Source: Betaproteobacteria bacterium
Lineage (GTDB): Bacteria > Pseudomonadota > Gammaproteobacteria > Burkholderiales > Rhodocyclaceae
DNA: 64,000 nucleotides
Direction of reading: 5' to 3'
Assembly (NCBI GenBank): GCA_012026885.1
Contig: VEPL01000029.1
Coordinates: forward strand, 186,001-250,000
Part shown: piece by piece, positions 52,115 to 62,169 of the stretch
Numbering within the stretch: position 1 is the stretch's first letter
Layout: every line of letters starts with the position of its first letter
Notes under the pieces: generated by a model
The model's input: the letters and a program-made list of their open reading frames with translations, nothing else
What the model was told of the DNA's origin: nothing
Databases searched by the model: none
Program-made: the position numbers and the translations under genes

Positions 52115-55100
52115 GTGCCTCAGCGCTTCAATTTGTCGGACTGGTCCCTGCACCATCGTGCGGTCGTCGGTTTCTTTCTCGCCGTGCTGGCGCTGACCGG
52201 GGTGCTGGCCTACGGCCGCCTGAGCCAGGCCGAAGACCCGCCCTTCACTTTCAAGCTGATGACGGTACGGACCTATTGGCCGGGCGCCTCGGCCGCCGAG
52301 GTCGAGGCGCAGGTCACCGACCGGATCGAGAAGCGCCTGCAGGACGTGGCCTACGTCGACCGCATCCAGAGTTTTTCCCGGGCCGGCGAATCGACCATCC
52401 TGTTCTTCGCCCGGGACAACATGCCGGCCCGCCTTGTCCCCGACGTCTTCTACCAGGTGCGCAAGAAGGTCGGCGACATGCGACACACATTGCCGGCCGG
52501 CGTCCAGGGGCCGTTCTTCAACGACGAATACGGCGACGTTTTCGGCACCGTTTTCGCGTTGACCGCGGAAGGCCTCGACTACCCTGCACTGAAGGATCTC
52601 GCCGAGCGCCAGCGCGATGCCCTGCTGCGCATACGCGATGTCGGCAAGGTCGAGTTGTTCGGCGTCCAGGAAGAGAAAATATTCATCGAGATCGCCAACG
52701 CCAAGCTGGCCACGCTCGGCGTCGACCAGGCGACGATCGTCCAGGCGCTGGCCCAGCAGAACGCGGTAACCGGCGCCGGCCATTTCGAGACCGCCGACGA
52801 GCGCATTTTCGTGCGCCCGTCGGGCGCCTTCGATTCCGTCCAGGCTGTCGCCGACACGACCGTGCGCGCCAGCAGCGGGCGCAGTTTCCGGCTCGGCGAC
52901 ATCGCCACGGTGCGCCGCGGCACGGCCGATCCGCCGGCCCCGGAAACCCGCTTCGAGGGCCGCCGCGCAATTGCCATCGGCGTCGCCATGGCCCCCGGCG
53001 GCGACATCATCGCCCTCGGCCGTGCCTTGCGCGAGCATGCGGCGATCACCCGTGCCGCCCTCCCGGTCGGCGTCGAACTGAGCGAGGCGATCAGCCAGCC
53101 GGACGCCGTCAGCCGCTCGATCAGTGCCTTCGTCCGGGCGCTGGCCGAGGCCGTCGCCATCGTGCTGCTCGTCACCTTCGCCAGCCTGGGGCTGCGGACC
53201 GGCCTGGTCGTCGCCCTCTCGATCCCGCTCGTCCTGGCCGCCACTTTCCTCGGCATGGCGCTGCTCGACGTCGGCCTGCACAAGGTCTCGCTCGGCGCGC
53301 TCGTCCTCGCCCTCGGCCTGCTGGTCGACGACGCGATCATCGCCATCGAGATGATGTGGGTGAAGATGGAGCAGGGGTGGGAGCGCACCCGCGCGGCCTC
53401 GTTCGCCTACACGAGCACGGCTGGGCCGATGCTGTCGGGGACGCTGGTCACCGTCGCCGGCTTCCTGCCGATCGCCCTGGCGAAATCATCCACCGGCCAG
53501 TACGCCTTCGCCTTCTTCCAGATCAATGCCATCGCGTTGCTCATCTCGTGGCTCGCCGCGGTGATCGCCATCCCCTGGCTGGGCTACCGGCTGCTGCCGG
53601 ATCCGCGCGCAGTGCGCGAAGCCGGGCCGATCGCCCGCCGCTGGCCGGCGCTGGCCGCCGCGTTTGGACACATCGGCATCGCCGGCGGTGCCCACGGCGA
53701 AGACCACGACGTCTACGGCACGCGGTTCTACCGGACTTTCCGCCGCGCGGTCGGGTTTTGCATCGACCGCCGCTGGACGGTCATCGCCGTCACGCTGGCG
53801 CTGTTCGTCGCCGCGGTTTTCGGCATGGCCAAGGTGCCGAAGCAGTTCTTCCCCAATTCGACACGCCTTGAACTCAACGTCGAGCTGCGCCTGCCCGAAG
53901 GGGCCTCGCTGACGGCGACCGGACGGGCCGCAGCGGATCTCGAGGCCTGGCTCGAGGCCGACCGCGCCGTCTACGACGACTTCGCGCACTATCTGACCTA
54001 CGTCGGCAGTGGCTCGCCACGCTATTTCCTCAGCCTCGACCAGCAACTACCGGCAACCAACGTCGCCCAGCTGGTCATCATGACGCGCAGCGTCGCCCAG
54101 CGCGAAACACTGCGCGCCCGACTGATCGCCCGCTACGAAAACAATGCCTCCGGCGCGCGCGCCCACATCGCGCGCGTGGAGAACGGGCCGCCGGTCGGTT
54201 ACCCGATCCAGTACCGCATCTCCGGCGAGGATCCCGGCGAGCTGCGCCGCCTCGCCGGCGAACTGGCCACCATTCTGCGCAGCGACGCCGATCTGTCCAA
54301 CATCAATCTCGACTGGAACGAACTGACCAAGGCGGTGCGCGTCGTCATCGACCAGGACAAGGCGCGTCTGCTCGGCGTCTCCGCCGCCGATCTCGCGACG
54401 CTGCTCAACATGTCCCTGAACGGCACGGCGGTAACCGCGTATCGCGAGGGCAGCAAGAACATCGACGTCGTGCTGCGGGCCGCTGACGGCGAACGCGCCG
54501 CACTGTCTGCCCTGCCCGACCTGGCCGTCCCGACCCGCGCCGGCCGCAGCGTGCCACTGGCCCAGATCGCGACTCTGGAGGCCGTCTTCGAACCGGGCCT
54601 GATCTGGCGGCGCGACCGCCTGCCGACCATTACCGTGCGCGCCAACCTGTACGGCTCCATGCAGCCGGCCACCGTGGTCGGTCGACTGAAACCGCGGATC
54701 GACGAATTCGCCGCCCGCCTTCCGGCCGGCTACCGGCTCGCCACCGGCGGCGCTGTCGAGGAATCGGCGAAGGGCTCCAACTCGGTGATGGCAGGCCTAC
54801 CGATCTTCCTGCTGGCGGTCGTCAGCATCCTGATGATCCAGTTGCAGAGCCTGTCGCGCGTGGTCATGGTGCTGCTGACCGCACCGCTCGGCATCATCGG
54901 GATCGCACTGTTCCTGTTCGTCTTCGACAAGCCGTTCGGATTCATGGCCCTGCTCGGCACCATCGCGCTGTTCGGCATGATCATGCGCAACTCGGTGATC
55001 CTGGTCGACCAGATCGACCAGGATCTGGCGGCCGGCAAGAACCGCCGCGAGGCGATCGTCGAATCGACGGTGAGGCGTTTCCGGCCGATCGTCCTGACCG

Positions 55101-55264
55101 CCCTGGCCGCGGTGCTGGCCATGGTCCCGCTCTCGCGCAACGATTTCTTCGGACCGATGGCGGTCGCCATCATGGGCGGGTTGATCGTGGCGACCGCCCT
55201 CACACTGCTCTTCCTGCCGGCGCTGTACGCCGCCTGGTACAAGGTCGGACGCGGCCCCGCCTGA
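52115..55264 (+). CDS. RND efflux pump permease
   Basis: 1049 residues, full length for RND permeases, starting at GTG 52115. Twelve membrane segments in two halves and two large periplasmic loops are apparent. Signatures include the N-terminal EDPPFTFKLM..T.WPGASAAEVEAQVTDRIEK, the charged pair in TM4 (LGLLVDDAIIAIE) and the C-terminal half segment 'ALFGMIMRNSVILVDQID'. It exports substrates by proton antiport; the substrate cannot be told. The stop codon abuts the stop of the convergent DUF4124 gene with no gap. Confidence 0.93.
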   Translation: MPQRFNLSDWSLHHRAVVGFFLAVLALTGVLAYGRLSQAEDPPFTFKLMTVRTYWPGASAAEVEAQVTDRIEKRLQDVAYVDRIQSFSRAGESTILFFARDNMPARLVPDVFYQVRKKVGDMRHTLPAGVQGPFFNDEYGDVFGTVFALTAEGLDYPALKDLAERQRDALLRIRDVGKVELFGVQEEKIFIEIANAKLATLGVDQATIVQALAQQNAVTGAGHFETADERIFVRPSGAFDSVQAVADTTVRASSGRSFRLGDIATVRRGTADPPAPETRFEGRRAIAIGVAMAPGGDIIALGRALREHAAITRAALPVGVELSEAISQPDAVSRSISAFVRALAEAVAIVLLVTFASLGLRTGLVVALSIPLVLAATFLGMALLDVGLHKVSLGALVLALGLLVDDAIIAIEMMWVKMEQGWERTRAASFAYTSTAGPMLSGTLVTVAGFLPIALAKSSTGQYAFAFFQINAIALLISWLAAVIAIPWLGYRLLPDPRAVREAGPIARRWPALAAAFGHIGIAGGAHGEDHDVYGTRFYRTFRRAVGFCIDRRWTVIAVTLALFVAAVFGMAKVPKQFFPNSTRLELNVELRLPEGASLTATGRAAADLEAWLEADRAVYDDFAHYLTYVGSGSPRYFLSLDQQLPATNVAQLVIMTRSVAQRETLRARLIARYENNASGARAHIARVENGPPVGYPIQYRISGEDPGELRRLAGELATILRSDADLSNINLDWNELTKAVRVVIDQDKARLLGVSAADLATLLNMSLNGTAVTAYREGSKNIDVVLRAADGERAALSALPDLAVPTRAGRSVPLAQIATLEAVFEPGLIWRRDRLPTITVRANLYGSMQPATVVGRLKPRIDEFAARLPAGYRLATGGAVEESAKGSNSVMAGLPIFLLAVVSILMIQLQSLSRVVMVLLTAPLGIIGIALFLFVFDKPFGFMALLGTIALFGMIMRNSVILVDQIDQDLAAGKNRREAIVESTVRRFRPIVLTALAAVLAMVPLSRNDFFGPMAVAIMGGLIVATALTLLFLPALYAAWYKVGRGPA

Positions 55265-55714
55265 TCAACGCTGGCTGGCGAGTTCCCGCTGGATGGCCTG
55301 CAGGTTGCGCTCGTGCTGGCCGACCCGGTCGCGATAGGGCTGGAGCCGCTCCTCGCCGACCCGCGCGTTTTCCTGGTCCTGAAGGTCGCGGCGTGCGAGT
55401 TCGAGGCTGCGCTGCTCGACGCTCAGTTCCTGCTCGAGGATGCGCTTGCGGTCCGTGTCGCGCGTCTTCTGCGTATCCTCGCCGACCCGCGGGAAGGTCG
55501 ACGGGGTTGGTGTGGCCGCCGTCCCTCCGGCACGCCCCTTCGGCGCCGGCAACGTCGAATCGGGCGGCAGCGCCACCGGCTTGCAGGTCTTGTCGAGCTT
55601 GCTGTTGGCGATCACCGTGGAGCCGCCGGCATCGGTGCACCGGTAGATGGACTGCGCACCGGCCGGCAGGGCCAGCACGGCGAGCAACAGGGGAAGCGTG
55701 CGCATCGTCGTCAT
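55265..55714 (-). CDS. Exported DUF4124 domain protein with coiled coil
   Basis: 149 residues: signal peptide (about 1-20), a DUF4124 N-terminal motif (SIYRCTDAGGSTVIANSKLDKTC) and a C-terminal charged coiled coil (about 85-148, rich in Glu, Arg and Gln). The start has GAGGA 6 nt before the second of two adjacent ATGs. Common small periplasmic protein in betaproteobacteria next to glnA; function unknown. Convergent with the RND gene. Confidence 0.85.
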   Translation of the reverse strand: MTTMRTLPLLLAVLALPAGAQSIYRCTDAGGSTVIANSKLDKTCKPVALPPDSTLPAPKGRAGGTAATPTPSTFPRVGEDTQKTRDTDRKRILEQELSVEQRSLELARRDLQDQENARVGEERLQPYRDRVGQHERNLQAIQRELASQR

Positions 55715-55773
55715 CATTTTCCTCGCAACGAGCCCGAGTGTAACGGACTTGCCGCGCAGCATGCCACGCGGGC

Positions 55774-55803
55774 AAAAAAAAGGACGGGAAGCCTCCCGTC
55801 CTT
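55774..55803 (-). terminator. Rho-independent terminator of glnA
   Basis: On the minus strand AAGGACGGGA is not the full stem alone: a 10-bp perfect stem (arms at 55780-55789 and 55794-55803, 4-nt loop) is followed by seven or more T. It lies 22 bp after the glnA stop. Confidence 0.85.
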
Positions 55804-55824
55804 CTTGCAGCGTGATCGCGGGGA

Positions 55825-57240
55825 TCAGCAGCTGTAGTACAGATCGAATTCGACCGGATGGGTCGTCATGCGGATCTTGTTCACCTCGTCCATCTTCAGG
55901 GCGATGTAGGCATCGATCCAGTCGTTGGAGAAGACGCCGCCCTTGGTCAGGAACTCGCGATCCTTGTCGAGGGATGCCAGGGCTTCCTCGAGGGAGGCGC
56001 AGACGGTCGGGATCTTTGCATCCTCTTCCGGCGGCAGGTCGTACAGGTTCTTGTCGGCCGGGTCGCCCGGGTGGATCTTGTTCTGGATGCCGTCCAGGCC
56101 GGCCATCAGCAGCGCCGAGAAGCACAGGTACGGGTTGGCGATCGGATCCGGGAAGCGCGTTTCGATGCGGCGGGCCTTGGTCGATGCGACGAACGGGATG
56201 CGGATCGAAGCCGAACGGTTCTTGGCCGAGTAAGCCAGCTTGACCGGGGCTTCGTAGTGCGGGACCAGGCGCTTGTAGGAGTTGGTACCCGGATTGGTGA
56301 TCGCGTTCAGGGCCTTGGCATGCTTGATGATTCCGCCGATGTAGTAAAGCGCGAACTCGGAGAGGCCGGCGTACTGGTCGCCCGCGAACAGGTTCTTGCC
56401 ATCCTTCCAGACCGACTGGTGCACGTGCATGCCCGAGCCGTTGTCGCCGACGATCGGCTTCGGCATGAAGGTCGCGGTCTTGCCGTACTGGTGGGCGACG
56501 TTATGGACGACGTACTTCAGGATCTGCGTCCAGTCGGCACGCTTCACCAGGGTGCTGAACACGGTGCCGATCTCGCACTGGCCGGCGTTGGCGACTTCGT
56601 GGTGATGCACTTCGACCGGCACGCCCAGCGCCTCGAGGGCGAGGACCATGGCCGAACGGATGTCGTGCAGGCTGTCGACCGGGGGAACCGGGAAGTAGCC
56701 GCCCTTGACGCCCGGACGGTGGCCCGAGTTGCCGTTGCCCTCGTTGCGCTCGCCCGAGCTCCAGGCCGCTTCGGCGGAGTGGATCTTGAGCATGCAGCCG
56801 GACATGTCGACAGTCCATTCGACGCCGTCGAAGATGAAGAATTCGGGTTCCGGGCCGAAGTAGGCGGTGTCGCCCAGGCCGGACGACTTCAGGTAGGCTT
56901 CGGCGCGCTTGGCGATGGAGCGCGGGTCACGGTCGTAGCCGCGGCCATCGGCCGGGTCGACGACGTCGCAGGTGAGGACGACGGTGGTCTCGTCGAAGAA
57001 TGGGTCGACGTAGGCGGTATCGGGATCCGGCATCAGCAGCATGTCGGAAGCCTGGATGCCCTTCCAGCCGGCGATCGAGGAACCGTCGAAGGCATGGCCG
57101 TTCTCGAACTTGTCTTCGTCGAAGGCGGAGACCGGCACGGTCACGTGCTGTTCCTTGCCACGGGTGTCGGTGAAACGGAAATCGACGAACTTGGCGTCGT
57201 TTTCCTTGACCATCTTCATCACGTCTTGCGGGGTAGCCAT
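55825..57240 (-). CDS. glnA: Glutamine synthetase type I
   Basis: 471 residues, the normal length of type I-beta enzymes. Landmarks: DGSSIAGW near 50, YFGPEPEFF, the metal-binding [35 protein letters not shown], and the adenylylation site Tyr in NLYDLPPEE near residue 400. It makes glutamine from glutamate and ammonia, with ATP. AGGAGA lies 9 nt before the ATG at 57240. A sigma-54 promoter and two NtrC boxes precede it, and a terminator follows it. Confidence 0.97.
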   Translation of the reverse strand: MATPQDVMKMVKENDAKFVDFRFTDTRGKEQHVTVPVSAFDEDKFENGHAFDGSSIAGWKGIQASDMLLMPDPDTAYVDPFFDETTVVLTCDVVDPADGRGYDRDPRSIAKRAEAYLKSSGLGDTAYFGPEPEFFIFDGVEWTVDMSGCMLKIHSAEAAWSSGERNEGNGNSGHRPGVKGGYFPVPPVDSLHDIRSAMVLALEALGVPVEVHHHEVANAGQCEIGTVFSTLVKRADWTQILKYVVHNVAHQYGKTATFMPKPIVGDNGSGMHVHQSVWKDGKNLFAGDQYAGLSEFALYYIGGIIKHAKALNAITNPGTNSYKRLVPHYEAPVKLAYSAKNRSASIRIPFVASTKARRIETRFPDPIANPYLCFSALLMAGLDGIQNKIHPGDPADKNLYDLPPEEDAKIPTVCASLEEALASLDKDREFLTKGGVFSNDWIDAYIALKMDEVNKIRMTTHPVEFDLYYSC

Positions 57241-57313
57241 AAAGCTCAGTCTCCTAAGAAAACACGTTGCCGGCGGGCCGGCGACAATCGAAAAATCGCA
57301 GCGCGGCCCATTC

Positions 57314-57329
57314 AGCAGAATCCATGCCA
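57314..57329 (-). promoter_or_regulatory. Sigma-54 promoter of glnA
   Basis: The minus strand reads TGGCATG-GATT-CTGCT, with correct GG-N10-GC spacing, 74 bp before the glnA ATG. It is the classical control element of glnA in proteobacteria. Confidence 0.85.
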
Positions 57330-57391
57330 ACGCTTTGCTGCAAGAGAGTCATTTTGCCACAAGGACATATCGCCCGCATCCCGGCAATTGC

Positions 57392-57408
57392 CGCACCAGT
57401 GATGTGCA
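57392..57408 (-). promoter_or_regulatory. NtrC-binding site 1 of glnA
   Basis: Minus strand TGCAC-ATCACT-GGTGCG, a good fit to the NtrC box TGCACC-N5-GGTGCA. Centre about 80 bp upstream of the -24/-12 element. Confidence 0.75.
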
Positions 57409-57422
57409 TTGACATGCAATAA

Positions 57423-57439
57423 CGCACCATTATGGTGCC
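57423..57439 (-). promoter_or_regulatory. NtrC-binding site 2 of glnA
   Basis: Minus strand GGCACC-ATAAT-GGTGCG, with a perfect GCACC-N5-GGTGC core. Its centre is 31 bp, about three helical turns, from site 1, as expected for cooperative binding. It overlaps the stop region of the cation-efflux gene. Confidence 0.78.
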
Positions 57440-58590
57440 ACCCGAAAAACCAGTGTCACTTCGCCGATTTCACCGTGCCCGGCCAGCCCCTCGGCCAGGC
57501 GCCGCTCGGCCGCACGCAACGCGACGAGATCGGGAAAGGCATCGGGAGCCAGTCGCAGCTCGACATCGACCCGCCCGCGCAGGTAATGCAGCACGACCCG
57601 CTCGGGCTCCGGCAGGCCGGCGAGCAGAGGCTGCAATTCGGCGAGGACCGCAGCCCGCGCCGGCGGCACGCGTGCCGGTGGCGCATGGCCGTCATCCTCG
57701 GGGTCGATATGGACGAGAACATCGAGCACCTCCGGGTGGGTGCGCAACACCCGGGCGCGGGCCGATTCGGCGATCAGGTGCCCTTCCGAGACGCTGATAC
57801 GCGGATCGACCTGGACATGCGCGTCGACCAGCGCCTGATGCGCCATGCGCCGGGTACGCAGATCGTGCAGGCCGAGCACTCCAGGTGTTTCGGCCAGCGT
57901 CGCACGGATGGCGGCAACCTGCGCCTCGCCAAGCCCGGTGTCGATGAGCTCCTTGAGCGCCCCCCAGGCGAGGACGACGCCCATGCGCAGGATCATGAAG
58001 CCCATCAGGGCCGCCGCCAGCAGGTCGAGGAAGGGCCAGCCGAGCAGGGCGCCGCCAATGCCCACCACGACCACCAGGGCCGATGCTGCGTCGGCGCGCG
58101 TGTGCAGCGCATTGGCAATGAGGAGTTGGGAACGCAACCGCTCGCCGACTCGGACGAGATAGTGGTAAAGGGCTTCTTTGGCGAGCACCGTGACGATGGC
58201 GACCGCGAAGGCCGACCACTCGACCGGCGGCAAGGTGTCCGGCGCCTGCAGGCGGAGCCCCGAATGCCACAGGATGCCGGCCCCAATCACCGCCAGCGAC
58301 GCCCCGAGGAGCAGCGTTGCGGCCGTCTCCACGCGGGCATGCCCGTAGGGATGGGCGGCGTCGGCAGGGTGCGCGCTCTCGCGACTGGCGTAGAGAACGA
58401 GAAAGTCGGAGAGCAGGTCGGAAAACGAATGCAGCCCGTGCGCGATCAGCGACTGCGAATGGGCGATCCAGCCGACGACGATCTGGGCCAGGGTCATCAC
58501 CAGATTGACCGCGACGCTCGCCCAAGTCGCCCGCGCAGCCTCCCCGGCCCGGTCGGTTGCGCTGAGTGGCGGTGCGGTTCGGTCGCTCAA
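57430..58590 (-). CDS. Cation diffusion facilitator (CDF) transporter
   Basis: 386 residues: six membrane helices (about 25-215) with the metal site residues HGLHSFSDLLSDF and HTRADAASA (the two HxxxD-type motifs), then a soluble C-terminal domain (about 220-290) typical of CDF proteins and an extra ~80-residue domain that looks like a second ferredoxin-like dimerisation unit. It exports divalent metals by proton exchange; metal not known. Start is a TTG at 58590 (AGGA about 11 nt upstream), since longer frames run antisense through the rhodanese gene. Confidence 0.9.
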   Translation of the reverse strand: MSDRTAPPLSATDRAGEAARATWASVAVNLVMTLAQIVVGWIAHSQSLIAHGLHSFSDLLSDFLVLYASRESAHPADAAHPYGHARVETAATLLLGASLAVIGAGILWHSGLRLQAPDTLPPVEWSAFAVAIVTVLAKEALYHYLVRVGERLRSQLLIANALHTRADAASALVVVVGIGGALLGWPFLDLLAAALMGFMILRMGVVLAWGALKELIDTGLGEAQVAAIRATLAETPGVLGLHDLRTRRMAHQALVDAHVQVDPRISVSEGHLIAESARARVLRTHPEVLDVLVHIDPEDDGHAPPARVPPARAAVLAELQPLLAGLPEPERVVLHYLRGRVDVELRLAPDAFPDLVALRAAERRLAEGLAGHGEIGEVTLVFRVAP

Positions 58591-58638
58591 GGGGGTCTGT
58601 CCTATACTACGGGCTTTCCATCTTACCAGCCGAAGGCC

Positions 58639-59091
58639 ATGGGCAAACTGACCGACCTCATCAACCTGGCGCAGCAGCGCGCCGCGGCGCTCGGGCTGCC
58701 CTACGCCGGCGCCCTGACGCCGGCTGAAGCACACGACCTGCTGCGCCTCGCCCCGGGCGCCCGCCTGGTCGACGTGCGCACACGCGCCGAATGGGACTGG
58801 GTCGGGCGCGTGCCGGGCGCGGTCGAGATCGAGTGGAACCGCTATCCCGGCGGCGCCCGCAACGAGAACTTCCTCGTCGAATTGAAGCGCCAGGTCGATC
58901 CGGGCGTGCCGGTACTGTTCCTCTGCCGCAGCGGCGGCCGCTCGGATGGCGCCGCCCGGCTCGCAGCCGAGGGCGGTTACGGCAGTGCCTACAATATCCT
59001 CGAAGGCTTCGAAGGCGACCGCGACGCCAGCGGCCAGCGCGGCAAGGTCGGGGGCTGGCGCCACGCCGGACTGCCTTGGCAACAGGGCTGA
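58639..59091 (+). CDS. Rhodanese-like sulfurtransferase
   Basis: 150 residues, single rhodanese domain with active-site loop CRSGGRS near residue 97 and the 'LVDVRTRAEW' motif near 43. No export signal, so it acts in the cytosol. It lies 33 bp before nadA, in the same direction, and could help sulfur trafficking. Exact donor and acceptor unknown. Confidence 0.92.
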   Translation: MGKLTDLINLAQQRAAALGLPYAGALTPAEAHDLLRLAPGARLVDVRTRAEWDWVGRVPGAVEIEWNRYPGGARNENFLVELKRQVDPGVPVLFLCRSGGRSDGAARLAAEGGYGSAYNILEGFEGDRDASGQRGKVGGWRHAGLPWQQG

Positions 59092-59123
59092 TACCCGCCG
59101 CAACCGACCCGGACCCCAACCTC

Positions 59124-60221
59124 ATGCAGACCGCCCCCGTCGCCTTCGCCCCGTTCAACGCCCTTTCCGACGACGCCTGCCAGGAGCGCATCCGCGCCGC
59201 CCGCGCGCGCCTCGGCAAGCGGGCCGTCATCCTCTGCCACCACTACCAGCGCGCCGACGTCTACCAGCATGCCGACCTGACCGGCGACTCGCTCAAGCTG
59301 TCCAAGCTGGCCGCACAGACCGATTCCGAGTACGTCGTCTTCTGCGGCGTGCATTTCATGGCCGAGGTCGCCGACATCATGACGGCGCCGCACCAGATCG
59401 CCATCCTGCCCGACCTCGCGGCCGGCTGCTCGATGGCCGACATGGCCAACCTGGCCAAGGTCGAGCGCTGCTGGCGCGAGCTCGGCGAAGTCATCGACGT
59501 CGAACGGGAAGTGACGCCGGTCACCTACATCAACTCTGCCGCCGACCTGAAGGCTTTCTGCGGCGAGCGCGGCGGCATCGTCTGCACCTCGTCGAACGCC
59601 GGCACGATTGCCAAATGGGCCTTCGCCCAGCGCCCGAAAATCCTCTTCTTCCCCGACCAGCACCTCGGCCGCTGGACCGGCCACACCATGGGCATCCCAC
59701 TCGACGAAATGGAAATCTGGGACCCCGACCTCGAAATGGGCGGTCTCACGGTCGACCAGATAAAAAGGGCAAAAATCCTGCTCTGGAAGGGCCACTGCTC
59801 GGTACACCAGATGTTCCGCAAGGCACACATCGACGCTTTCCGCGCGAAGCACCCCGACGGCCTCGTGATCTCCCACCCGGAATGCAGCTTCGAGGTCTGC
59901 GCGGCCTCCGACTACGTCGGCTCGACCGAGCACATCGTCAGGACGATCAAGGAGGCGCCTGCCGGCACGCGCTGGCTGGTCGGCACCGAGCTCAACCTCG
60001 TCGATCGCCTGGCGAAGGAAGTTCTGCCGCAGGGCAAGACCGTGCAGTTCATGGCGACGACGATCTGCATGTGCTCGACGATGCAGCGCATCGACCCGCA
60101 GCACCTCGCCTGGACCCTGGAGAACCTCGCCGACGGCAAGGTCGTGAACCCGATCCGCGTGCCGGAACACGAGGCGGTACTGGCCCGCCTGGCGCTCGAC
60201 CGGATGCTCGCCATCTCCTGA
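59124..60221 (+). CDS. nadA: Quinolinate synthase NadA
   Basis: 365 residues. Three conserved cysteine regions for the [4Fe-4S] cluster: DLAAGCSMAD (Cys102), HPECSFEVC (Cys254 and Cys259) and TICMCSTM (Cys315/317). Also LCHHYQ and 'GDSLKLSK' near the N-terminus. It condenses iminoaspartate with dihydroxyacetone phosphate to quinolinate in NAD synthesis. Start at 59124 agrees with the family's N-terminus. The EEP gene follows after 3 bp. Confidence 0.95.
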   Translation: MQTAPVAFAPFNALSDDACQERIRAARARLGKRAVILCHHYQRADVYQHADLTGDSLKLSKLAAQTDSEYVVFCGVHFMAEVADIMTAPHQIAILPDLAAGCSMADMANLAKVERCWRELGEVIDVEREVTPVTYINSAADLKAFCGERGGIVCTSSNAGTIAKWAFAQRPKILFFPDQHLGRWTGHTMGIPLDEMEIWDPDLEMGGLTVDQIKRAKILLWKGHCSVHQMFRKAHIDAFRAKHPDGLVISHPECSFEVCAASDYVGSTEHIVRTIKEAPAGTRWLVGTELNLVDRLAKEVLPQGKTVQFMATTICMCSTMQRIDPQHLAWTLENLADGKVVNPIRVPEHEAVLARLALDRMLAIS

Positions 60222-60224
60222 GCC

Positions 60225-60983
60225 ATGGCCGCGCCGGCGCTGCACGTCACCACCTTCAACATCCACAAGGGGTTCTCGCAGTTCAACCGCCGGATGATGG
60301 TGCACGAGCTGCGCGACCGCCTGCGCCACCTCAACCCGGACATCGTCTTCCTGCAGGAGGTGCAGGGCCTGCACCTGCGCCACGCGCACTCGCGCGACGA
60401 CTGGCCGGACGGGCCGCAACACGAGTTCCTTGCCGAAGACGTCTGGCAGGCGGCCGCCTATGGCCGCAACATGATCTACGACCATGGCCACCACGGCAAC
60501 GCGATCCTCTCGCGCTTCCCCATCCTGCACACGCACAACCAGGACGTCACCCACCTGCAGTTCGAGAAACGCGGCCTCCTGCACTGCCGGATCGCCCTCC
60601 CCGAGGGCCCGCCGGCCCATTGCGTCTGCGTGCACCTGTCGCTGTTCGGCTACTCGCGGCGCCGCCAGATGGGCTCGCTCGCCGAGTACCTGCAGTCGCT
60701 GATCACCGATGACGCGCCGCTCATCATCGCCGGCGACTTCAACGACTGGAGCAACCGCGCCGGGCAACATCTCGCCCAGCGTCTCGGCCTGACCGAGGTG
60801 TTCAGCCGCCACCAGGGGCAACCGGTGAAGAGCTACCCGGCGATATTGCCGATCTTCCGCCTCGACCGCATCTACGTCCGCGGCTTCCGCGTCGAACACG
60901 CCGAAGTCCACCACGGCCATCCGTGGTCGGCCATTTCCGACCACGCGGCACTGTCCGCCCACCTGCACCGCAATGGCGGCTGA
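60225..60983 (+). CDS. Endonuclease/exonuclease/phosphatase family protein
   Basis: 252 residues with the EEP fold motifs: TTFNIHKGF near 10, Glu in FLQEVQG, GNAILSRFPI, IIAGDFNDW and the final SDHAALSAH. Similar to E. coli YbhP, which also stands immediately before clsB; here it overlaps the cardiolipin synthase by 11 bp. The fold hydrolyses phosphodiester or phosphomonoester bonds; a role in phospholipid or lipid headgroup metabolism is suggested by the pairing. Confidence 0.92.
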   Translation: MAAPALHVTTFNIHKGFSQFNRRMMVHELRDRLRHLNPDIVFLQEVQGLHLRHAHSRDDWPDGPQHEFLAEDVWQAAAYGRNMIYDHGHHGNAILSRFPILHTHNQDVTHLQFEKRGLLHCRIALPEGPPAHCVCVHLSLFGYSRRRQMGSLAEYLQSLITDDAPLIIAGDFNDWSNRAGQHLAQRLGLTEVFSRHQGQPVKSYPAILPIFRLDRIYVRGFRVEHAEVHHGHPWSAISDHAALSAHLHRNGG

Positions 60984-62169
60984 GTTTCTCGCCGGGAACC
61001 GCCTTACCCTCCTCAACTCGGGCGGCGACTACTTCCCGGCGCTGATCGCCGAGATCGCGGCCGCAAGGACCGAGATCTACCTCGAAAGCTACATCTTCGC
61101 CGACGACGAGATCGGTCACGCGGTCGCCGCCGCGCTGGCCGCCGCGGCTGCCCGCGGCGTTCGCGTGCGCGTCCTCGTCGACGGCTTCGGGGCACGCAAC
61201 TTCGTGCGCGACTTCCAGCCGGGGCTGGCGGCCGCCGGCGTGCACACCATGCAATACCGCCCCGAACGGGGACGTTTCCACCTCAAGCGCCACCGCTTGC
61301 GCCGCCTGCACCGCAAGCTTGCCGTCGTCGACGCGCGCGTCGCCTTCGTCGGCGGCATCAACATCGTCGACGACGACAACACCGAACCCGACATGCGCCC
61401 GCGCTACGACTACGCGGTGCGCATCGAGGGACCGGTGCTGCGCCAGGTTCACCACGCCGTCCGCCACATGTGGGAAGTGGTGGCCTGGGCCAGCTTCCGC
61501 CGCCGCTTCCGCATCGCCCCGGCCGCCGCGCCGTGCTGCGAACCGGCCGGCAGCCAGCACGCCGCCTTCCTGATCCGCGACAACATCCGCCATCGCAACG
61601 ACATCCTGAATGCCTACCTGCGCGCCATCGGCGAGGCGCGCGACGAGATCCTGATCGCCAACTCCTACTTCCTGCCCGGCCTGCGCTTCGGCCGCGCGCT
61701 TTATGCGGCAGCCCGGCGCGGCATTCGCATCACCGTGCTGCTCCAGGGAAAGACCGATCACCCCCTGCTGCGCTATGCGACCCAGGCCCTCTACGATACC
61801 GGGCTCGCTGCCGGCATCCGCATTTTCGAATACGAGAAGAGCTTCATGCACGCCAAGGTCGCGGTGATCGACGGCAACTGGGCGACCGTCGGTTCGTCGA
61901 ACATCGACCCGTTCAGCCTGCTGCTCGCCAAGGAGGCCAACATCGTCGTGCGTGACGCGACCTTCGCCGGCGAACTGCGTGCCAGCCTGCTCGCGGCGAT
62001 GGCTGGCGGTGCCCGCGAAATGTCGGCCGAGCGTATCGCCAGCCAGCCGCTCCACTCGCGGTTGCTGCGCTGGCTGAGCTACGGACTGGTGCGCCTGATG
62101 GTCGGCATCGCCGGCTACGGCCCCAAGCACTGGCGGGCCGACGAGGAAACCCCCGGGGTCAACCCCTAG
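60973..62169 (+). CDS. clsB: Cardiolipin synthase, ClsB type
   Basis: 398 residues with two phospholipase D motifs, HRKLAVVD with VGGIN and HAKVAVID with VGSSNID. There is no N-terminal pair of membrane helices as in ClsA, in line with ClsB. It joins phosphatidyl groups to form cardiolipin at the inner membrane. Synteny with the EEP gene matches ybhP-clsB of E. coli. Its end overlaps the convergent gluQ gene by 11 bp. Confidence 0.93.
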   Translation: MAAEFLAGNRLTLLNSGGDYFPALIAEIAAARTEIYLESYIFADDEIGHAVAAALAAAAARGVRVRVLVDGFGARNFVRDFQPGLAAAGVHTMQYRPERGRFHLKRHRLRRLHRKLAVVDARVAFVGGINIVDDDNTEPDMRPRYDYAVRIEGPVLRQVHHAVRHMWEVVAWASFRRRFRIAPAAAPCCEPAGSQHAAFLIRDNIRHRNDILNAYLRAIGEARDEILIANSYFLPGLRFGRALYAAARRGIRITVLLQGKTDHPLLRYATQALYDTGLAAGIRIFEYEKSFMHAKVAVIDGNWATVGSSNIDPFSLLLAKEANIVVRDATFAGELRASLLAAMAGGAREMSAERIASQPLHSRLLRWLSYGLVRLMVGIAGYGPKHWRADEETPGVNP

